Source: Microcaldota archaeon
GTDB lineage: Archaea > Micrarchaeota > Micrarchaeia > Micrarchaeales > CABMGC01
Length of the DNA: 64,000 nt
NCBI GenBank assembly: GCA_021802765.1
Contig: JAJZRI010000004.1
Location: 1-64,000, forward strand
Reading direction: 5' to 3'
The position numbers were made by a program, and so were the translations under genes. Below, piece by piece: positions 10,942 to 20,828 of the stretch (positions are counted from its first letter, which is position 1; the number at the start of each line of letters is the position of its first letter). Under the pieces are notes generated by a model. The model saw only the letters and a program-made list of their open reading frames with translations, searched no databases and had not been told where the DNA came from.

Positions 10942-11011
10942 ATTTATTTCATGCACTTTGCGAAACGTTTGCAACATTTTAAATAATCTAAGGAACATCT
11001 AGTACTTGATC

Positions 11012-12028
11012 CTTATGCCTTCAAAGAGATCCATAAAAACCGATCAGCTGCATGTATTGAAGATTGTATCATACAGCGCATTCGTACTGGCAGTCCTGGC
11101 ACTTATGTCATCTCTTGTGATACTCTACACACTTGCACCCATAGCATTCAAAGCCTCAAACCAGTCTTCATCAGCTCCGCAGCAGGTAAATGCTGGGCAT
11201 ACTGGTACTCTGGCAGGGATAGACAATCCGCTCAACGGTTCATCCCTTTCAATAATAAACAATGCGCCAAATGCGTACTTCGAGAAGGCCGGAGAGATGT
11301 ATCTCAACGGAACCCTATCCGACCCTGTGTTTCTTAGCTCCGCAAAGATAACACCATTTAACCTTAATGACGGAAAGGCAACTGTTTTGTATTTCGGCTC
11401 AATAACCTGTGTGTTCTGCGGCGAAAACAGATGGGCAATGGCTCTTGCACTGTCAAGATTTGGGAGTTTTTCGCAGCTGTTCACGGGATATTCCTCCCTT
11501 GGAGACGGTGATTTGCCTACGCTCTACTGGAACAAAGTAAACTACAACGGCTCATCCGATTCTCTTGGAAATTACTATTCGAGCAGTACGCTGAATTTTA
11601 TGTCGATAGAGGATACGCATCCAATAACTGGCGGCTTTGCTCTGAATTCCATGCCCCAAATAAAGGCAAACATCAATGCCCAGAACAACACCGCATATTC
11701 TGCCGCATTTGATTACATACTTAATTTGAGCAACAACAAGACTACCGCATTTCAAGGCACACCATACACTATATGGGGTAATTACCTCTTCTCCGGCGCA
11801 GATGCCGAGGTGTTTGGAAATACGACACCAAGCGGGAGCACTCTACCACTCACCTACATGACGCACGGCCAGGTGTTTGCGCAGCTTGCAAACCCATCCG
11901 ATCAATTCGCATATGGAGAATACGCCGCCGCTGATGTATACGTCGCTGCAATATGCAAGTCAATAAACAACACTGCCAGTGTCTGCTCGCTCCCTGCTAT
12001 AAATGCGCTTGAGGCTTCGTACAAGTGA
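11012..12028 (+). CDS. DUF929-like membrane-anchored thioredoxin-fold protein
   Basis: N-terminal TM then GKATVLYFGSITCVFCGENRWAMALALSRFGSF, a CxxC-type motif in thioredoxin-like context. Confidence 0.75.
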   Translation, partial: LMPSKRSIKTDQLHVLKIVSYSAFVLAVLALMSSLVILYTLAPIAFKASNQSSSAPQQVNAGHTGTLAGIDNPLNGSSLSIINNAPNAYFEKAGEMYLNGTLSDPVFLSSAKITPFNLNDGKATVLYFGSITCVFCGENRWAMALALSRFGSFSQLFTGYSSLGDGDLPTLYWNKVNYNGSSDSLGNYYSSSTLNFMSIEDTHPITGGFALNSMPQIKANINAQNNTAYSAAFDYILNLSNNKTTAFQGTPYTIWGNYLFSGADAEVFGNTTPSGSTLPLTYMTHGQVFAQLANPSDQFAYGEYAAADVYVAAICKSINNTASVCSLPAINALEASYK

Positions 12029-12034
12029 ATATAA

Positions 12035-12538
12035 ATGCGACTAAAGAGTGCAAGGCTCCTTACTGCGCTGAGGATATACTCCAATTTGAAGTATCTTCTA
12101 CTGGCCCTTGCCAGTTCGGCCGCCTTCTTCTACCTGTTCAGGTACCTGATAGCATCAAATAATCACGGGATCTTCCTAGTGCTGATGCCCATCTACATCA
12201 TCTATGCGCTAGTTGCAACTTCTGGCATCCTCTTTTCCATAAGCGTATTCACAATGTTATCCTCAATAGCATCTCGCAGGATCGGTGCGATAGGTGGCAT
12301 AGAAGGAGTCATAGCGCCATCGATAGGCGGCCTGGTGGCAAGCTGCGCGTGCACATTTCCGCTTCTTGAATCCGTTTTGTTATTCCTGGGAGTCAATACA
12401 TTTGACGCAATAGGAATAGTCTCCGCCATAGACGGCTACCAGGTCTGGATAATAAGTGCAATGACACTTATAAACCTAGGACTAATCTATTACTATCTTG
12501 GAAAGATATCCGTTCCTCCTAGGAGAAAAAAGAAATAA
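12035..12538 (+). CDS. Polytopic membrane protein, possible partner of the DUF929-like protein
   Basis: Multiple TM segments; SCACTFPLLES motif; starts 6 bp after the upstream gene. Confidence 0.65.
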   Translation: MRLKSARLLTALRIYSNLKYLLLALASSAAFFYLFRYLIASNNHGIFLVLMPIYIIYALVATSGILFSISVFTMLSSIASRRIGAIGGIEGVIAPSIGGLVASCACTFPLLESVLLFLGVNTFDAIGIVSAIDGYQVWIISAMTLINLGLIYYYLGKISVPPRRKKK

Positions 12539-15289
12539 TCAGTTCCTTGCCTTCATTGCAGCCTTCTTTTGAGGCTGCGAAACCTTATCTCCCTGCAGCG
12601 GTATGTCGTACGTCCTCCTATCCCTTAGGAACTGTGTGAATAGCTCATCCTTGACATTGAGCTGCGACCTAAGGCGCGGTTCATATGTGAGCTCTGAAAT
12701 CTCGCCATCCTTGACGCCTATGTCCAGATGCAGATATCCTGTAAATATATTTGTAGGAGATACTGGAACTTGAATCGTCTTTACGAATGGATCTGTATTT
12801 GTGGCCTGCATCGTGGGTCCCTGCACTACTTCAGTATTATTGTTGTTGACCTCCCTTATTGAGTGAAGATGCCCGGTTATGACCAAAGAGGCATTGCTTC
12901 TCTTGCTTGTCATGGCTTGTGCTACTTTTGCGTCATCCTGAGCAAGTCCATGCCTTATCTCAACATCAAGTCCATTTATCATAAACGTCTCCGCCGCTAT
13001 GTCGCTTCCGCTACCCTTCTTTAGCTGCCTTCTCCAGTCTGCAGGTATTGACTTGCTGCCAGATTTTACTGCGCCATCTAGCATCATCTCTATGTGCGCA
13101 GCAAGTATCGAAGCTTCGTCATGCTGTGAATCACCATGTGTCTTGTTGTAGTGGTTTCCAGAGACTATCGCGATCATTCCTCCCCGCGATATCACGTCAA
13201 AGACCAGATCGCTTATCGCATCAACGAACACCTTTGGCTGGTTATCTATGTTAGATATAGCATTGCTGCGCAGCTTCTTGAGCGCGCCCAGCACTTCGGC
13301 ATTCACCTTTGCCGATTTGTAGCCTTTGTCCTTTAGCCATTTCTCATATTCCTCTACTATCGAGACATCATTCTCGGGTCTTGCCGTGTACTTATAATTC
13401 CTCAGATTACCCTCTATGTTATCTCCGTCTAGCACAAGAAGATTGGGTTTTCTAGCAAGCGCGTCCTTTGCGGCTGCCTTAAGCATCTCTAAGTTTCCAT
13501 GGTTCCCTATATGCACGTCAGTGAACTCCACAACGCTAAGTCTCATTGCCTCCTCAGGAACTCTATCATCAGCTCCTGGCGCAAGTCCCCTGAGCAATCC
13601 TTCTGTGGCGTGAGTTAACTCCCTATCCTTCACCTCCGAAGGTCTCCTAGACCTTATAACTGCCTTTGCAAGAAGCGCATTCTCAGCCTTCACGGCTCCA
13701 AGATCCTCTGCGCCAGTGTCTACCTTTACGCCTCCCTTGAACTTTGCGATAAGCCCCTTAAGTGCGCCTGCTTCTTTAATGTCATCCCTTATCCTTTCAT
13801 CATTTAGCCTCTTGCCCTTTAGCGTCTCGTGCAGTACGCTTCCGTCAGGAAGTATCTTTATGATGCTTGCGCTTGAATCAACGACTCCACGAGGTACCAG
13901 CCTGGTCTCGTCAGTCCTTATGTTATTGAGGTATGCAAGCGTGTTCTTCTGCACATCGAGGAATGGCCCCTGCGATAATGCAACTGCAACTGTGTTTTTC
14001 TGATCCGTCCACGGATCCATTGCAAACGATGTAAACATGTTCCTTCCGCGTATGAACACATTCAACTGGGCAGAATCCAAAGTCGACTTCTCTTTTAGCG
14101 AGCGTGTGACTATGAAAGCGGTCTTGAGGAACTGGGCGTTGCTGTTTACTTTGTAGGCATCCGTCCCACCAAGTCCATCTGTAACAACCACATTGAATTC
14201 CAATCCATTTAGCTTCTTTTCGTAAACTTGCAGTGAGCTCTCCTGTATTGTGACCTCCCGTTTCCTTCCCAATGCATCCTTGAGGTTAGACATGTAGTAT
14301 GATTTTGCGAGAAGGTCTATTACTTCGTTAGCATTCTTTGGAAGTGGAATATTGCCTGTGAACTTGTAAATCCTTGCATGCCTTGCAAGCAGATCCCTTG
14401 CCGTCTCCCCATCCGCGCTCTCGTTATATCTCTTCATTAGCGCCCTAACCCGATTTCCGAGCCTCTTGGCCTCCTTCTCAAGCCGTTCATACTCCGGAGT
14501 TCCGCTCGCCGCCTCCTTCATCAGGTCATTTGTCTTGTTCATCTCCTTCTTTGCCTGTTCAACTTTGTTGCTTATGACCTCCCTTGGGGTGTTTGCAAGC
14601 ACAAGCTGGTTAAGTATGTTCAGGAGGTCTTTTCTCTCCTCAAACTCCTTTAGCTCCTCCCTGTTAAGCCGCATGTTGAGCGTTACATTCTTGAGATCTT
14701 CTTTGAACTTTGCTGCTTGCACTTCGTCCGAGGCCTCGGAGATTCTTTTGATGAGATCGGTCTCCGCCCTCTTAAGAGACTCTACTATGGCCTTTCTGCT
14801 CTCTATATCCATATCTACTGCGTTGATTTTGGGTTCAAAAGGATACGACTTCTCGTCATCCTTATCTTTGAGTATGCCCCTGACTCCATCAAGATAGAGA
14901 TTGCTCAGATCCAGCTTTATCGTGTCGATATTCTTCTGGTCGGCTCTTCCCATCACGTATATAAATTCAGAGCTTTCCGCAAGCGCATTTAGTAGTCTCT
15001 CCATATGTGGTTTCATTACGGCGGCGGCTCCCTCTATATTGGTGACTCCTTCAACCACCATTCTAAGCTGGTCCTTGTTCCTTTCCCCTCCACGGTTAAC
15101 CGGCATCTCTGGAAGAAGCCCACCATTTACTACAAATAGGTTCGGCCGGTCTACTTCAGGAAGGTTCCTTATGTAGTGGGCAAGTCCTATAAGTCCGTTT
15201 TCATACATTGACTTCTTTGCTCCGTTAATCTCTGACACGACGAGTATGTTGTAAGCTCCCTTATCTGTATCAGACATCCTATCTCCCAC
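12539..15289 (-). CDS. Large metallophosphoesterase-domain protein with coiled coil and possible second degenerate phosphoesterase domain
   Basis: C-terminal calcineurin-like motifs FTDVHIGNHGN, LDGDNIEGN, VSGNHYNKTHG, ITGHLHS; N-terminal ILVVSEING...LFVVNGGLLPE...FIYVMGRAD; Lys/Glu-rich middle. Confidence 0.75.
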   Translation of the reverse strand: MGDRMSDTDKGAYNILVVSEINGAKKSMYENGLIGLAHYIRNLPEVDRPNLFVVNGGLLPEMPVNRGGERNKDQLRMVVEGVTNIEGAAAVMKPHMERLLNALAESSEFIYVMGRADQKNIDTIKLDLSNLYLDGVRGILKDKDDEKSYPFEPKINAVDMDIESRKAIVESLKRAETDLIKRISEASDEVQAAKFKEDLKNVTLNMRLNREELKEFEERKDLLNILNQLVLANTPREVISNKVEQAKKEMNKTNDLMKEAASGTPEYERLEKEAKRLGNRVRALMKRYNESADGETARDLLARHARIYKFTGNIPLPKNANEVIDLLAKSYYMSNLKDALGRKREVTIQESSLQVYEKKLNGLEFNVVVTDGLGGTDAYKVNSNAQFLKTAFIVTRSLKEKSTLDSAQLNVFIRGRNMFTSFAMDPWTDQKNTVAVALSQGPFLDVQKNTLAYLNNIRTDETRLVPRGVVDSSASIIKILPDGSVLHETLKGKRLNDERIRDDIKEAGALKGLIAKFKGGVKVDTGAEDLGAVKAENALLAKAVIRSRRPSEVKDRELTHATEGLLRGLAPGADDRVPEEAMRLSVVEFTDVHIGNHGNLEMLKAAAKDALARKPNLLVLDGDNIEGNLRNYKYTARPENDVSIVEEYEKWLKDKGYKSAKVNAEVLGALKKLRSNAISNIDNQPKVFVDAISDLVFDVISRGGMIAIVSGNHYNKTHGDSQHDEASILAAHIEMMLDGAVKSGSKSIPADWRRQLKKGSGSDIAAETFMINGLDVEIRHGLAQDDAKVAQAMTSKRSNASLVITGHLHSIREVNNNNTEVVQGPTMQATNTDPFVKTIQVPVSPTNIFTGYLHLDIGVKDGEISELTYEPRLRSQLNVKDELFTQFLRDRRTYDIPLQGDKVSQPQKKAAMKARN

Positions 15290-15484
15290 AATTTACCCTT
15301 AAGACTTCTGGTATTTAAATCTGCTCTACAACAAAAACATCTTAAGCCTTGATGGTGATATAACTATCTCTGTGCAGCTCATTTTTGCAGATTTATGGAA
15401 AATCAATCCGCAAGCCCGTCTCCTAAGCGTTTGTCGTTGAACAAAACATATAATTAAAAGCTTTATTCTATCATATAAATCGGT

Positions 15485-15967
15485 ATGGAAGATCTTTTTC
15501 CTCTAGGTACCGGTATTGGTAGAGTAAGAGGCATAATAAACATAATGAAACAACACAAGGGTCACATCGGCATGTCCGAACTTGCGGAGGAAGCCGAGGA
15601 GCACGTCGACGACCTTCTGCCTCTAATAGAGGCATGCAAGCTTCTGGGACTGGTCTTAATAGACGACTCCGAACTTAGGCTTACCGAAGCAGGATCAAAG
15701 GTCACATTTTCAAACTTTTCGAAGATCATACACGAGAAGCTCTCCAAGGTGGAGCCATTCAAGTCTGCCCTAAAAGTAATGGGCGATGGGGAGATTTCCA
15801 CAAAGGAGCTCTTCGAGACGCTCCGGGACAGGGGAATAATCCTCCACGGCGATGAAGCAACGAACGACATGCTGCTCAAGAACCTCTTCATAAGGTGGGG
15901 AGTGCGCGGAAAGCTGATGAGCTATGATCCTGATACGGACTACTGGAAGAAGCTTCGACAGGGCTAG
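15485..15967 (+). CDS. Stand-alone AAA-associated C-terminal domain protein (ABC-transporter associated)
   Basis: FPLGTGIGRVRGIINIMKQHKG...ADDLLPL-type sequence ending in WGVRGKLMSYDPDTDYW; beside the nitrate/taurine-type ABC genes. Confidence 0.75.
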   Translation: MEDLFPLGTGIGRVRGIINIMKQHKGHIGMSELAEEAEEHVDDLLPLIEACKLLGLVLIDDSELRLTEAGSKVTFSNFSKIIHEKLSKVEPFKSALKVMGDGEISTKELFETLRDRGIILHGDEATNDMLLKNLFIRWGVRGKLMSYDPDTDYWKKLRQG

Positions 15968-16728
15968 TCCTGTGCAAGCACCGAATATATCCTGTCAACG
16001 TAATCTGCAAACTGTTTTGATCTTTTGTCCCTAGGCCGCGTTCCATTCACTTTTATTATCTCCTTCACGCGTGAAGGTTTATCGGATAGCACAACTATCT
16101 TGTCCGACAGCTCTACAGCCTCCTCCACGTTATGCGTAACCATTATTACTGCGTTTACAGATATGTTCTTGTTTTCCAGCATGTATATGATGTCTGATCT
16201 GAGCGAGTTTGCGGTCAGTTCATCAAGCGAGCTAAACGGCTCGTCCATTAGAAGGACCTGCGGATCAGAGGCTATGGACCTTGCTATTCCCACCCGCTGC
16301 TTCATGCCGCCGCTAAGTGCATTCGGGTAATACTCCTCAAAGCCGCTCAGTCCGAACCGGTCAAGCAGCTCAGAAGCCTTCTTGTCCTTGGCTTCGTCGC
16401 TCATCTCAGACCTGGATAGGCCGATCTTCACATTATCTTGATTGGTAAGCCACGGCAGCAGCGCGAAATCCTGGAAGACAAATGCTATCTTCCTATTGGG
16501 CTCAGTTATCTCCTTATTCCCGAATAACACCCTGCCGGAGGTTGGTGTTATGAGCCCAGCTATTATCCTAAGAAGCGTACTCTTTCCGCACCCGGAGGGC
16601 CCCACAACAGATATGAATTCCCCTTTGTTGGTCTGGAATGATATGCTGTCTATTATCTCTAGGTTGCTGTTTTTGAATAGAAATGAGACCTTTTCTAGCG
16701 TTATCATCTTCATGTGCTCAGCCCGCAT
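15964..16728 (-). CDS. ABC transporter ATP-binding protein, nitrate/sulfonate/taurine type
   Basis: Walker A GPSGCGKST, LSGGMKQRVGIARS, Walker B VLLMDEPFSSLDELT. Confidence 0.95.
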   Translation of the reverse strand: MRAEHMKMITLEKVSFLFKNSNLEIIDSISFQTNKGEFISVVGPSGCGKSTLLRIIAGLITPTSGRVLFGNKEITEPNRKIAFVFQDFALLPWLTNQDNVKIGLSRSEMSDEAKDKKASELLDRFGLSGFEEYYPNALSGGMKQRVGIARSIASDPQVLLMDEPFSSLDELTANSLRSDIIYMLENKNISVNAVIMVTHNVEEAVELSDKIVVLSDKPSRVKEIIKVNGTRPRDKRSKQFADYVDRIYSVLAQD

Positions 16729-18283
16729 ATACTTTCGTTACCTTATTGTAAAGCCTCTTCCAAACGAATGTATTCACTAACAATATCATCACTACAAGAT
16801 TTAAAAGAGCGACCATCATAAGTCCTATCCCCTGTCCTCCGGGGGCGAGCGAGAGGTCAAGCAGCTTGCCCAGTCCCACACCAACGCTGCTCACAACATT
16901 TGTAGTGCCCGTAACCCCTGACGTGGTGAAGTATTCTGCAACTATGCTTGCATTCCATTCTGCAGCTATGCCCGTAAGCGCTCCTGTGACAAGCCCGGGA
17001 AGTATCGCCTTTAGGTATATATTCTTCCATGCATTCTTGCCCTTCACGCCGAAGATTCTTCTCACCTCAAAGACATTCTGCGGCATGGTCTTCACGCTTG
17101 CCATTATGCTGAATATAAGATACCATATCCCGCTAAGTATGAAAACTACCATCGCCACCAATTCTCCCTGTTTTATAGTCACAGCTATGGCTGGGAGCAA
17201 TATCGTAGCCGGTATCGACGCAACTATCTGGAAAAGGAGCATGTACTCACGTCCGCGCTTTGACATGAATATTAGGTATACGCACAGAGGCACCGATACT
17301 GCAAGCATTATTGCAAATGCTAGCCACACACGCGCAAATGATGCGGCAAGAGCGGGAAGCACCTGCGCCTCATAACCAAGCAGCACCGGATTGGAAGCAA
17401 ACGTATAGAGTGCGCCAGCAATAAGAAGCACAACAACCGCATATCCAAGCATCTTCAAATCCCTGCGCTCTTCCACCACTGGCACTCTGCTTATATGCTT
17501 TCTTCCCTTTACTATCCTATTGGATTTTATTATCATTGGCGCGCTCGATATTCTCCTTGATACCCATCCTAGCAGAACCCGTTCATATCTCGGTGCATTG
17601 CCCTGCTGCACCTTCTGCTGGCTCCTAATGTGCCTTGTTGAGTAATCCTCAAGCGGCCTAAAGAACAGGAATCTTGTTGCAATTACAAACGCCACAAATA
17701 CGGCTATTCCGGTAAGATATGGGCCCGCGCCCTGATATGCCAGGCTGGCAAACGCAACTCCTATTCCGTACTTAACTTGCTCATTCGAAGCACCAACAGA
17801 AAATATCTCACTAGTGACAAGATAAAACAGCCCTATTGACCACGAAAGTATCGACTGCTCGACTATCCTGGGCAGCGCTGCAGGTATGTATATCTTCTTT
17901 AGCCTCTCAAACCTGTCAAAGTCGTACAGGTCGGAAACTTCCAGAAACTCACGGGGTATGGTCTTTATCGATTCATAAACTCCGAATATTATGTTCCATA
18001 CCATGCTTGTTACGATCAAGAATATTACTGCCGCATTGATGCCTATGTACCCCGGAAGTATTACTACAAAGACGAACAGCGCGAAAGGAAAGAAGGCAAG
18101 TATGGGTATGGTCTGCAGTATGTCCACTATTGGAAGTATTATTTTCTCAGCCTTTGGGGAAACGGCGGCATAGATGCCCACAACAATGCTAATAAGCACT
18201 GAAATCCCAAGAGCTATGAACATCCTTACCCATGAGGCTGAGGTGTCAAGCACAAGCCGTAGGACAAGGGCAATGAAGTCCAT
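16718..18283 (-). CDS. ABC transporter permease, duplicated BPD_transp domains in one chain
   Basis: Two EAA-like loops (FLEVSDLYDFDRFERLKKIYIPAALPRIV and VFEVRRIFGVKGKNAWKNIYLKAILPGLV). Confidence 0.92.
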   Translation of the reverse strand: MDFIALVLRLVLDTSASWVRMFIALGISVLISIVVGIYAAVSPKAEKIILPIVDILQTIPILAFFPFALFVFVVILPGYIGINAAVIFLIVTSMVWNIIFGVYESIKTIPREFLEVSDLYDFDRFERLKKIYIPAALPRIVEQSILSWSIGLFYLVTSEIFSVGASNEQVKYGIGVAFASLAYQGAGPYLTGIAVFVAFVIATRFLFFRPLEDYSTRHIRSQQKVQQGNAPRYERVLLGWVSRRISSAPMIIKSNRIVKGRKHISRVPVVEERRDLKMLGYAVVVLLIAGALYTFASNPVLLGYEAQVLPALAASFARVWLAFAIMLAVSVPLCVYLIFMSKRGREYMLLFQIVASIPATILLPAIAVTIKQGELVAMVVFILSGIWYLIFSIMASVKTMPQNVFEVRRIFGVKGKNAWKNIYLKAILPGLVTGALTGIAAEWNASIVAEYFTTSGVTGTTNVVSSVGVGLGKLLDLSLAPGGQGIGLMMVALLNLVVMILLVNTFVWKRLYNKVTKVYAG

Positions 18284-18355
18284 ACAATATTTGGGCCTAA
18301 AGAGATAATATAAGTCTTTGTGTAAAATTTACTATAGAGAGGAAAAGGAAGGCAT

Positions 18356-19351
18356 ATGCCAGTAGCAAAAATAAAGAAAAAGGCCCAAAGGCCATCAGTG
18401 AAAAGAAAGCCGCGGCGGGCAAAGAAGCAGGCAATGAGCAAGATACAGCAAGCCGCATCATATGACCTTGAGGACCTGCTAGTTGAGATGGTAATTAACA
18501 GCAAGGAGAAGGCCCTCAACGGCACCGACATAGAGAATCTCATCTACGGCGCAACTGGCGGCCTTGCCCTGATGGGCTATGGATTTGGCTTCTCTGTCGG
18601 AAGAGCGCTCACACTAAAACTCGGGCCAACGACCCCGCTTAATGCAATACTGGACAGGATAGGACTGCACGATTCACTGTATTACCCGCTAAAGGAAAAG
18701 GTCATAATAACATCCAGGCCAAACGCGTCGAAAAACCTGCCCAGTATGGGAAAGGGCGTACATTTATACGAGGCAGGCGTCATATCCGGCTATCTTTCAA
18801 CGTCAACAGGCGTGCACGTTAATGCGTATGAGAAAAGATGCGTGTATAATGGCGCAGAAAAGTGCATGTTCGAGGCCTCTCCATCGAGCAAGAAACCCGA
18901 ATTTGCAGGAAACGGCATAAATAACACTACACGAGCAATAGCCCTGGCACTGACAAGAAGCAGGTACCACAAGCTGAAAAACGAGTACTATCGCGTTCTT
19001 GCATACCTGCCATTGATGGATTCGCGTATATCCGAGCAGATAACGAAGCTGATGATCATATCCGGCGAGCGCATAGGTGAGATCCAGGAAGATGCAAAAC
19101 CCGACAGCCTGGCATCAAATCTAGCAAACTACTTCGGTGCAAAGGACGCAGGCGTGGAAAAGAAAGGCATCAAAACCATTATAAAATTGAGATATGAAAG
19201 CTATAATTCGTTACAGGCCTTCATTGCGATGCCTGCTGCGGTCATGTCTGGCTTCGCGAAGTCCACCGGGAGGTCATCTGATGTGCACTTCACCACGAAC
19301 AAGGATGGCACCTATACAATAGTGATAGCCCTTTACAAAAAGAGGATATAA
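18356..19351 (+). CDS. V4R-domain-like protein with basic N-terminal tail
   Basis: VHLYEAGVISGYLSTSTGVHVNAYEKRCVYNGAEKCMFEASP fits the V4R pattern; N-terminus KIKKKAQRPSVKRKPRRAKK. Confidence 0.65.
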   Translation: MPVAKIKKKAQRPSVKRKPRRAKKQAMSKIQQAASYDLEDLLVEMVINSKEKALNGTDIENLIYGATGGLALMGYGFGFSVGRALTLKLGPTTPLNAILDRIGLHDSLYYPLKEKVIITSRPNASKNLPSMGKGVHLYEAGVISGYLSTSTGVHVNAYEKRCVYNGAEKCMFEASPSSKKPEFAGNGINNTTRAIALALTRSRYHKLKNEYYRVLAYLPLMDSRISEQITKLMIISGERIGEIQEDAKPDSLASNLANYFGAKDAGVEKKGIKTIIKLRYESYNSLQAFIAMPAAVMSGFAKSTGRSSDVHFTTNKDGTYTIVIALYKKRI

Positions 19352-20824
19352 ATGGGAATAGTAGACTCAATTGCCGATTCGATAGCCAACGTCATACCGC
19401 AGGTTAAAGGACCGGCCACTCCGCTCTCATTTAGGGACAAGCTTAAATGGACTGCAATAATAATGGCAGTCTACTTTGCAATGTTTAGCACACCAGCAAT
19501 AGGTGTTAACATAAAGACCCTGCAGCAGCCTGTGCTCCAGCTGATCAACATAATATTCGCCGCAAGGACCGGGACGCTAATAACCGTTGGTATAGGGCCG
19601 ATAGTGCTCTCCAGCATAGTCCTGCAGCTAATCCAGGGCACCGGGCTCATAAATATCGACACCAACGACCCGCAGCAGAAAGGCAAGTTCCAGAGCATAC
19701 AGAAATCGGCTGCAATACTCATAGCAATAGTCGAAGCCACAATATTCACGGCGACCGGGTACGTCCCGCTAATAGGTCCAAGCTATTTCGGAATAGTCGT
19801 TCTCCAGCTTGCTCTAAGTGCCATAGTGGTGATCTTCCTGGACGAAGCGATGGTAAAGTACGGCCTTACCTCAGGAATAAATCTGTTCATAGCGGGAGGC
19901 GTAGCGTACTCTATAATCGGAGGCACTGTAAACATACTCATACCTGAAGCCGCCGCCGCGCTCTCTGCCGGAGGCGCATCGGCGCTTCCAAACGCGCTGC
20001 TTGCCTTCGGACCGCTGTTCTTTGCAATAATCGTCATGTTCATCAGCATATATGCCTATGACATGAAGGTGGAACTGCCACTTGCATTCAGTCAGTTCAG
20101 GGGTGTAGGCGGAAGGTTACCTATACCTTTCCTGTATGTCAGTGTTCTTCCGGTCATACTTACGACCTCACTTGTAGTCTCCATGACCGTATGGTTCCAA
20201 TTCCTAGCCGGAACTACGGGATCCTTTGCAGCAATCGCCCATTTCATAGCGCTTTACCAGAAGATACCCACCTCCGCGGGAGGAGTATCTACAACGCTAA
20301 CTGGTGGCATTCTGTATCTAATCTCCCCCAACTTCCCTCTTCCATATTCCGCGCCTTACGGCATCGGCGGCTACGGTCCCTACGTTTCATACCTTCTTAC
20401 AGGCACAAGCACACTTGATCTTCCATGGGGAGGGTTTGTTCTTGTGCCAGAGTGGGTGCACATAATAACTTACACGCTGGTACTTGTCCTGCTCTGCGTG
20501 GTGTTCGGGAGCTTCTGGATAGAGATGACCGGCCAGAGCCCGAAGAACGTGGCCGACCAGCTGCAAAGCATAGGATGGCAAATACCTGGATTTAGAAGGG
20601 ATCCAAGGATAATAGAGAGCGTGCTAAACAAGTACATTCCGTCAATAACTGTGCTAGGAAGCATATTCGTTGCACTACTTGCAGCACTTGCAACCCTTAC
20701 CGGCGCCATAGGCAGCGGCATGGGCGTACTACTTACTGTAGGAATAATGTACATGCTCTATCAGCAGATAGAAAAGGACCACATGCTCGAAGGCATGCCA
20801 GCAGTCGACAACATGCTCAAGTGA
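19352..20824 (+). CDS. secY: Preprotein translocase subunit SecY
   Basis: Ten-TM protein; IMAVYFAMFSTPAIG, GTGLINIDTNDPQQKGKFQSIQK, LPLAFSQFRGVGGRLPIPFLYVSVLPVIL. Confidence 0.96.
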   Translation: MGIVDSIADSIANVIPQVKGPATPLSFRDKLKWTAIIMAVYFAMFSTPAIGVNIKTLQQPVLQLINIIFAARTGTLITVGIGPIVLSSIVLQLIQGTGLINIDTNDPQQKGKFQSIQKSAAILIAIVEATIFTATGYVPLIGPSYFGIVVLQLALSAIVVIFLDEAMVKYGLTSGINLFIAGGVAYSIIGGTVNILIPEAAAALSAGGASALPNALLAFGPLFFAIIVMFISIYAYDMKVELPLAFSQFRGVGGRLPIPFLYVSVLPVILTTSLVVSMTVWFQFLAGTTGSFAAIAHFIALYQKIPTSAGGVSTTLTGGILYLISPNFPLPYSAPYGIGGYGPYVSYLLTGTSTLDLPWGGFVLVPEWVHIITYTLVLVLLCVVFGSFWIEMTGQSPKNVADQLQSIGWQIPGFRRDPRIIESVLNKYIPSITVLGSIFVALLAALATLTGAIGSGMGVLLTVGIMYMLYQQIEKDHMLEGMPAVDNMLK

Positions 20825-20828
20825 TTTA

